Assembly: GCA_003118195.1 (NCBI GenBank)
Contig: BEXV01000397.1
Span: 55,989 to 67,635, forward strand
Source of the DNA: Hemicentrotus pulcherrimus
Taxonomy: Eukaryota; Echinodermata; Echinoidea; Camarodonta; Strongylocentrotidae
Length of the DNA: 11,647 nt
Reading direction: 5' to 3'
Position numbers and translations under genes: made by a program. The notes beneath the pieces were generated by a model. That model searched no databases. It was not told where the DNA came from and saw only the letters and a program-made list of their open reading frames with translations. This document shows, one piece after another, positions 9,810 through 11,647 of this stretch (positions within the stretch are counted from its first letter, which is position 1; the number at the start of each line of letters is the position of its first letter).

Positions 9810-11629
9810 GTCACTCACTCTCTCTCTCTCTCACACTCACTCTCTCTCTCTCTCACTCTCTCTCTCTCTCGTTCTGTTGATTTTTGCTTGTCCCTTGGTA
9901 TTTCTGCATCTAATCCCATCATTTTCAATTCATTTTTTTGTCATGGTATCATTTTGAAAACTCTCCCCTTCCTTTTTCCTCCAGATAACAAAGCCAAAGG
10001 AACACCACCCACTGTGAAAGGGAGAGGGGCCAAAAACTCACCAGCAGTAGCGCCAAAGAAACTCAACTTTGACACGTAAGTTACCTTAGATCCATTATAT
10101 TTATTCATTCTTATTCCCAGGTTTATTACATGTAACTAAATGTATGTTCATCAAATTGTTTCATTTTTTGCTGAGGTTTTGTAAACATATCACTGCACAG
10201 GGAATATTTATTTTGCAGAAAGAAACTATTAGGTGGTGTGTCCCTTTTGCAGGCTGAAAATATAAACTTGAGTAAGTCCCATGGTAAACCAGAGATAATA
10301 TCAATGTAAAACTCCTCTTAAAAGATTAGAACTGGTTAATTACATCTACAGTACATGTACGTGGAATTGTATCAAGTCGACCATTAGGAATTTTGATTAA
10401 TTTTTGTTCTATTTTGTGTGTTTCTTGATATACAGAGGAGCAGAATCCATTCCAGCCCAATGCAATGGTGATGTATCACACGACAGTAGCTCCACCAGTG
10501 ATTACGATAACCATGCCAGGCAAGACGATGATGATGATAGTGACATAGAGGAGGAGTATTGCAGTAAGTGGTCAATTAAAGCCTGTCTGTACTAGTTTGG
10601 CCAGGAGGGATTAGACCACCCAGCAAGGTCACTTACAGGTGGCTATCTCATGAAATCAGCTCTCAATTAACATATGAAAAAGAGGATCATGGGGGACCAA
10701 TGGTCACCGCTTAGGCATTGTTTGCTATATAGAGGGCGCAAGTAGCTATAAGTGGTACAGTGGGGCTTTAAGTACTTTTTTTTTGTTCCCCCCTTTTTTT
10801 AAACCTGCGTTTTACAGTGGCAAAAGTGAACCTTTATTCATTAGCCAGAGTTCTCAACATACATGGAGCCCCTAATTGTCATCTGGGAAAAAATGCTCCT
10901 GCTAACAAACTAGCTACATGTATATGTAGAGCTATTGACACAATGCAGACACATTTAGTGGGCTATTTCACCCTTGTGATTTAGCGTATTAGGTTGGGTT
11001 GACACTGACAGTCACCCCAAGCAAATTAAGGCTTGTTCACTATAAAAGTGTGTGCTATTTGGCAAATTAGTGGGATAATCCGCCAGTGAAGATCCACTCG
11101 GTTCCACTTCCCCAGGTGTTACAATGTACTTAACCCGTTGACTACTGAATTACCTTATTCCCATAGGCTTAACACAAGGACCACCAGGTTCCCGTAAGCA
11201 ATGGGTTAAGTAAAGTTACAAGCACTGTACACAGAAAGATGTATTTGGGACTACACAAACATGTGGCATGAAAATCTGCCCCGATTGTTATGCTGTTACA
11301 TGAAATATTTAAAATATTAAGGCATTTGAGGAGCCATGCTTTTCAGGGAACACTCTTTTTCTGATGTTCTTCCACACTTGCATGATTACAATGCTCACAA
11401 ATTATTTTTCACTCTTCCCAGAACTCACCCTTTTCTTTAACTGTGATTAACTCCCATTTTCTTTCATTTTAGCTTCCCTCGCAGCCAAAGTTAAGAGGAA
11501 TAACTCGCTTGCCATCAAGCTGGAAAACAGACCAAGTATTAAAATACTTGAAGAAAGGAATATCATCCCGAGGAGAACAGATGACGCTAAGAAGATAGAT
11601 AAGGATAAGATTGGTGCTGCACTAGTAAG
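6940..11629 (+). CDS. Phactr: Phosphatase and actin regulator (Phactr), 5' part, five exons
   Basis: The model joins 6940-7021, 7374-7607, 9985-10075, 10436-10563 and 11473-11629, giving 692 coding bases and 230 whole codons, open at the 3' end. Phactr proteins bind G-actin through RPEL repeats and protein phosphatase 1 through a C-terminal segment, and act in actin dynamics at the membrane, cytoplasm and nucleus. Residues 1-28 form a Trp-rich start. Residues 29-136 are low-complexity, rich in K/P/S/T/A/G. Residues 148-177 are acidic. Residues 180-231 hold the KVKR basic motif and the first C-terminal RPEL repeat. The order acidic block, SLAxKVKR, SLAIKL, RP, LEERNI matches the conserved central part of vertebrate PHACTR1/3 as I recall it. 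The distal RPEL repeats and PP1-binding tail lie outside the window. Family assignment is confident; the paralogue and whether this is the main isoform are not known. Confidence 0.88.
7022..7373 (+). other. Phactr: Phactr intron 1
   Basis: It runs from GTAACT to a pyrimidine-rich acceptor ending CTCTCTGACTAG. It is AT-rich with no repeat or embedded gene seen. Confidence 0.7.
7374..7607 (+). CDS. Phactr: Phactr coding exon 2 (disordered basic region)
   Basis: The exon enters in phase 1 and leaves in phase 1, covering residues 28-105 and the first base of 106. The first half (DGGGDSSDPAV) is Gly/Asp/Ser-rich. The second half is basic, with GTPSKFKG at 69-76, LPAVSPKGK at 80-88, SPSLPAKKGK at 90-99 and MIKTP at 101-105. 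Several Ser/Thr-Pro pairs (T70, S84, S90, T104) could be targets of proline-directed kinases. SPxLPxKK resembles the SPPLPPKK stretch I recall from PHACTR3. The acceptor lies in a T/C-rich tract and the donor is CAG/GTAAAAG. The low A/T content against the flanking introns supports coding. Confidence 0.82.
7727..7780 (+). CDS. Phactr: Candidate cassette exon duplicated from the end of exon 2
   Basis: Behind a T-rich acceptor (TTTTTTTCTAAAG) lies an open block of 54 nt, phase 1 in and phase 1 out, so it could be included without shifting the frame. It encodes VIPSLTKRKGNPMIKTP. Over 15 residues it matches exon 2's PSLPAKKGKPMIKTP at 11 positions, and the similarity continues into the intron (GTAAAAGT at 7608 and 7787). 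The donor is either GTACAT at 7781 or GTAAAA at 7787. The second choice lengthens the exon to 60 nt and keeps the frame. It is clearly a duplicate by sequence; whether it is spliced in is unknown, and it could be a dead copy. Confidence 0.45.
7787..8485 (+). other. Phactr: Phactr intron 2, left part, no gene recognised
   Basis: This is AT-rich sequence with a TACATG palindromic run at 8101-8126 and short open frames without recognisable products. An acceptor-like site before 7857 precedes a KLKDSKKLRK-type open stretch, but its phase does not fit the gene. Confidence 0.5.
8101..8126. repeat. TACATG hexamer palindrome run
   Basis: TACATGTACATGTACA is followed by TACATGTATA. It is the same motif as at 3186-3205 and 5371-5385, here within Phactr intron 2. 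Confidence 0.85.
8486..9270 (+). repeat. Degenerate minisatellite, unit about 65 bp, about 11 copies
   Basis: A core like ACAGCTYCATTGAGGGGT recurs with anchors near 8487, 8560, 8616, 8725, 8855, 8922, 8986, 9055, 9087, 9151 and 9224. Spacing is mostly 56-73 bp, with some shortened and some longer intervals. Each full unit also carries GGGGTGC or GGGGTAC, then TACCCCT and CCATGTTGAA. The GGGGTAC and GTACCCC parts are complementary, so single units can fold. Open frames on both strands here (8826-9032 -, 8872-9066 +) are by-products of the repeat. It lies inside Phactr intron 2. Confidence 0.85.
8762..8779 (+). repeat. Poly-C run inside the minisatellite
   Basis: Eighteen consecutive C follow GATT within a degenerate repeat unit. 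It probably grew from the CCCC of the unit. Its length may be unreliable in the assembly. Confidence 0.95.
9271..9776 (+). other. Phactr: Phactr intron 2, right part, no gene recognised
   Basis: A strong-looking acceptor (ATTCTCTTCCCAG, AG at 9297-9298) is followed by 43 open codons in one frame, up to TAA at 9429-9431. The phase needed for Phactr meets a stop after 14 codons, so it is not included in the gene. The rest is unremarkable AT-rich sequence. Confidence 0.5.
9777..9870 (+). repeat. (CT)n microsatellite upstream of exon 3
   Basis: This is a CT dinucleotide array with CACTCAC interruptions, ending about 115 bases before the exon 3 acceptor. In the transcript it would be a long CU-rich intronic tract. 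Confidence 0.95.
9985..10075 (+). CDS. Phactr: Phactr coding exon 3 (disordered basic region)
   Basis: The exon enters in phase 1 and leaves in phase 2, covering residues 106-135 and two bases of 136. It reads DNKAKGTPPTVKGRGAK, then NSPAVAPKKLNFDT. The acceptor follows a strong pyrimidine tract (CTTCCTTTTTCCTCCAG) and the donor is ACAC/GTAAGT. The composition continues exon 2. The pattern GTPxxxKG then PAVxPK appears in both exons, which suggests an old internal duplication. No folded domain is expected. Confidence 0.85.
10219..10271 (+). other. Candidate unannotated 53-nt exon in intron 3
   Basis: An acceptor ATTTATTTTGCAG (AG at 10217-10218) and an excellent donor GA/GTAAGT (10272) bound 53 nt that stay open in the incoming phase 2, reading KKLLGGVSLLQAENINL. 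Because 53 is not a multiple of three, inclusion would shift exon 4 out of frame and create early stops. It is either a chance pair of sites or a frame-breaking regulatory exon. No homology was recognised. Confidence 0.25.
10436..10563 (+). CDS. Phactr: Phactr coding exon 4 (acidic block)
   Basis: The exon enters in phase 2 and leaves in phase 1, covering residues 136-178 and one base of 179. It carries a Ser/Asp-rich stretch (HDSSSTSDYD, 151-160) and a run of five Asp then SDIEEEY (166-177). In vertebrate PHACTR proteins an ESDYED-like motif and a long Glu/Asp run sit directly before the C-terminal RPEL repeats, as here. The acceptor is TTGATATACAG and the donor is GCA/GTAAGT. The end of a 196-bp mobile element begins only 13 bases after the exon. 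Confidence 0.88.
10576..10771 (-). mobile_element. TTAA-bounded 196-bp interspersed element, copy B (MITE-like)
   Basis: This is the inverted partner of 4355-4550, the same 196 bp long. Its ends are TTAAAGCC (10576-10583) and GGCTTTAA (10764-10771), a perfect 8-bp inverted repeat including TTAA. It is better preserved at its ends than copy A. It sits in intron 4, with only 12 bases between the last base of exon 4 and its first base. Confidence 0.85.
10772..11129 (+). other. Phactr: Phactr intron 4, middle part, no gene recognised
   Basis: A T-rich tract at about 10775-10800 is followed by ordinary intronic sequence, with a small palindrome CTACATGTATATGTAG near 10913-10928. No open frame of note was seen. 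Confidence 0.55.
11130..11209 (+). mobile_element. 80-bp TTAA/CCC element, copy B (MITE-like)
   Basis: The left end CTTAACCCGTTG (11129-11140) and right end CAATGGGTTAAG (11199-11210) are inverted repeats differing at one base. TTAA lies at both borders, with CCC and GGG just inside, as in piggyBac-type ends. Its reverse complement matches 5910-5987 over the full length. It is too short to encode anything. Confidence 0.8.
11211..11262 (-). mobile_element. Possible fragment of the 382-bp TTAA element
   Basis: TAAAGTTACAAGCACT, then TACACAGAAAGATGTA and TGGGACTAC here match the reverse complement of about 5580-5637, inside the 382-bp element. A 14-base stretch is missing or different between the second and third blocks. 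Neither terminal repeat is present. It begins two bases after the end of the 80-bp element. Confidence 0.6.
11473..11629 (+). CDS. Phactr: Phactr coding exon 5 (basic motif and RPEL repeat)
   Basis: The exon enters in phase 1 and leaves in phase 2, covering residues 179-230 and two bases of 231. SLAAKVKR (180-187) matches the SLAxKVxRK segment, whose basic part is reported as a nuclear localisation element in PHACTR1. NNSLAIKLENRP (188-199) and ILEERNIIPRRTDD (203-216) form the first of the C-terminal RPEL actin-binding repeats. IGAALVR (225-231) leads towards the next repeat, where vertebrates have IGTKLTRR. The core reads RPSIKIL, so the usual Glu of RPxxxEL is Ile. The donor chosen is AAG/GTTAGT at 11630 because it keeps the terminal Arg. 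CTA/GTAAGG at 11625 is an alternative. Confidence 0.92.
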
Positions 11630-11647
11630 GTTAGTAATTGTCACCCT

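Noticed and set aside
1..11647. CRISPR arrays, tRNA or rRNA genes, prokaryotic operons
   Set aside because: None seen: the tandem repeats lack spacer architecture, no cloverleaf was recognised, and the gene has spliceosomal introns.

Overview
The window looks like AT-rich, intron-rich DNA from an invertebrate animal draft assembly (it contains one N). The scattered TACATGTA palindromes, CT microsatellites and small interspersed elements would suit an echinoderm or another marine invertebrate such as a lancelet or mollusc. That placement is inference only. Nothing prokaryotic was seen: no operons, and no ORF with convincing coding character except spliced exons.

The one gene I can support is the 5' part of a Phactr (phosphatase and actin regulator) gene on the + strand. 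It has five coding exons at 6940-7021, 7374-7607, 9985-10075, 10436-10563 and 11473-11629. All junctions are GT-AG and the phases join without a break (1,1,2,1,2), giving 230 complete codons before the window ends. The product starts with a Trp-rich first exon. A basic, Pro/Ser/Thr/Lys-rich disordered stretch follows, then an acidic Asp/Glu block, then the basic KVKR plus first C-terminal RPEL repeat that identifies the family. The remaining RPEL repeats and the PP1-binding C-terminus must lie to the right. This start does not encode the N-terminal RPEL of long vertebrate Phactr isoforms.

Positions 1-6860 hold no gene I can support. They contain a tandem repeat at the left edge, T-rich and CT-rich tracts, a poly-G tract with an N, palindromes and several short elements. 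The elements, read by eye, fall into three families bounded by TTAA: a 196-bp family (4355-4550 and, inverted, 10576-10771), a 382-bp element with 18-bp terminal inverted repeats (5393-5774) and a possible fragment at 11211-11262, and an 80-bp family (5910-5987 and, inverted, 11130-11209). They look like non-autonomous DNA transposons.

The introns add a partial duplication of the end of exon 2 that could serve as a frame-preserving cassette exon, a degenerate roughly 65-bp minisatellite (about 8486-9270), a CT microsatellite upstream of exon 3, and a 53-nt candidate frame-breaking exon (10219-10271). The points most worth following are the TTAA element families, the duplicated exon and the short N-terminus of this Phactr form. 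I found no evidence of a wholly new biological system.
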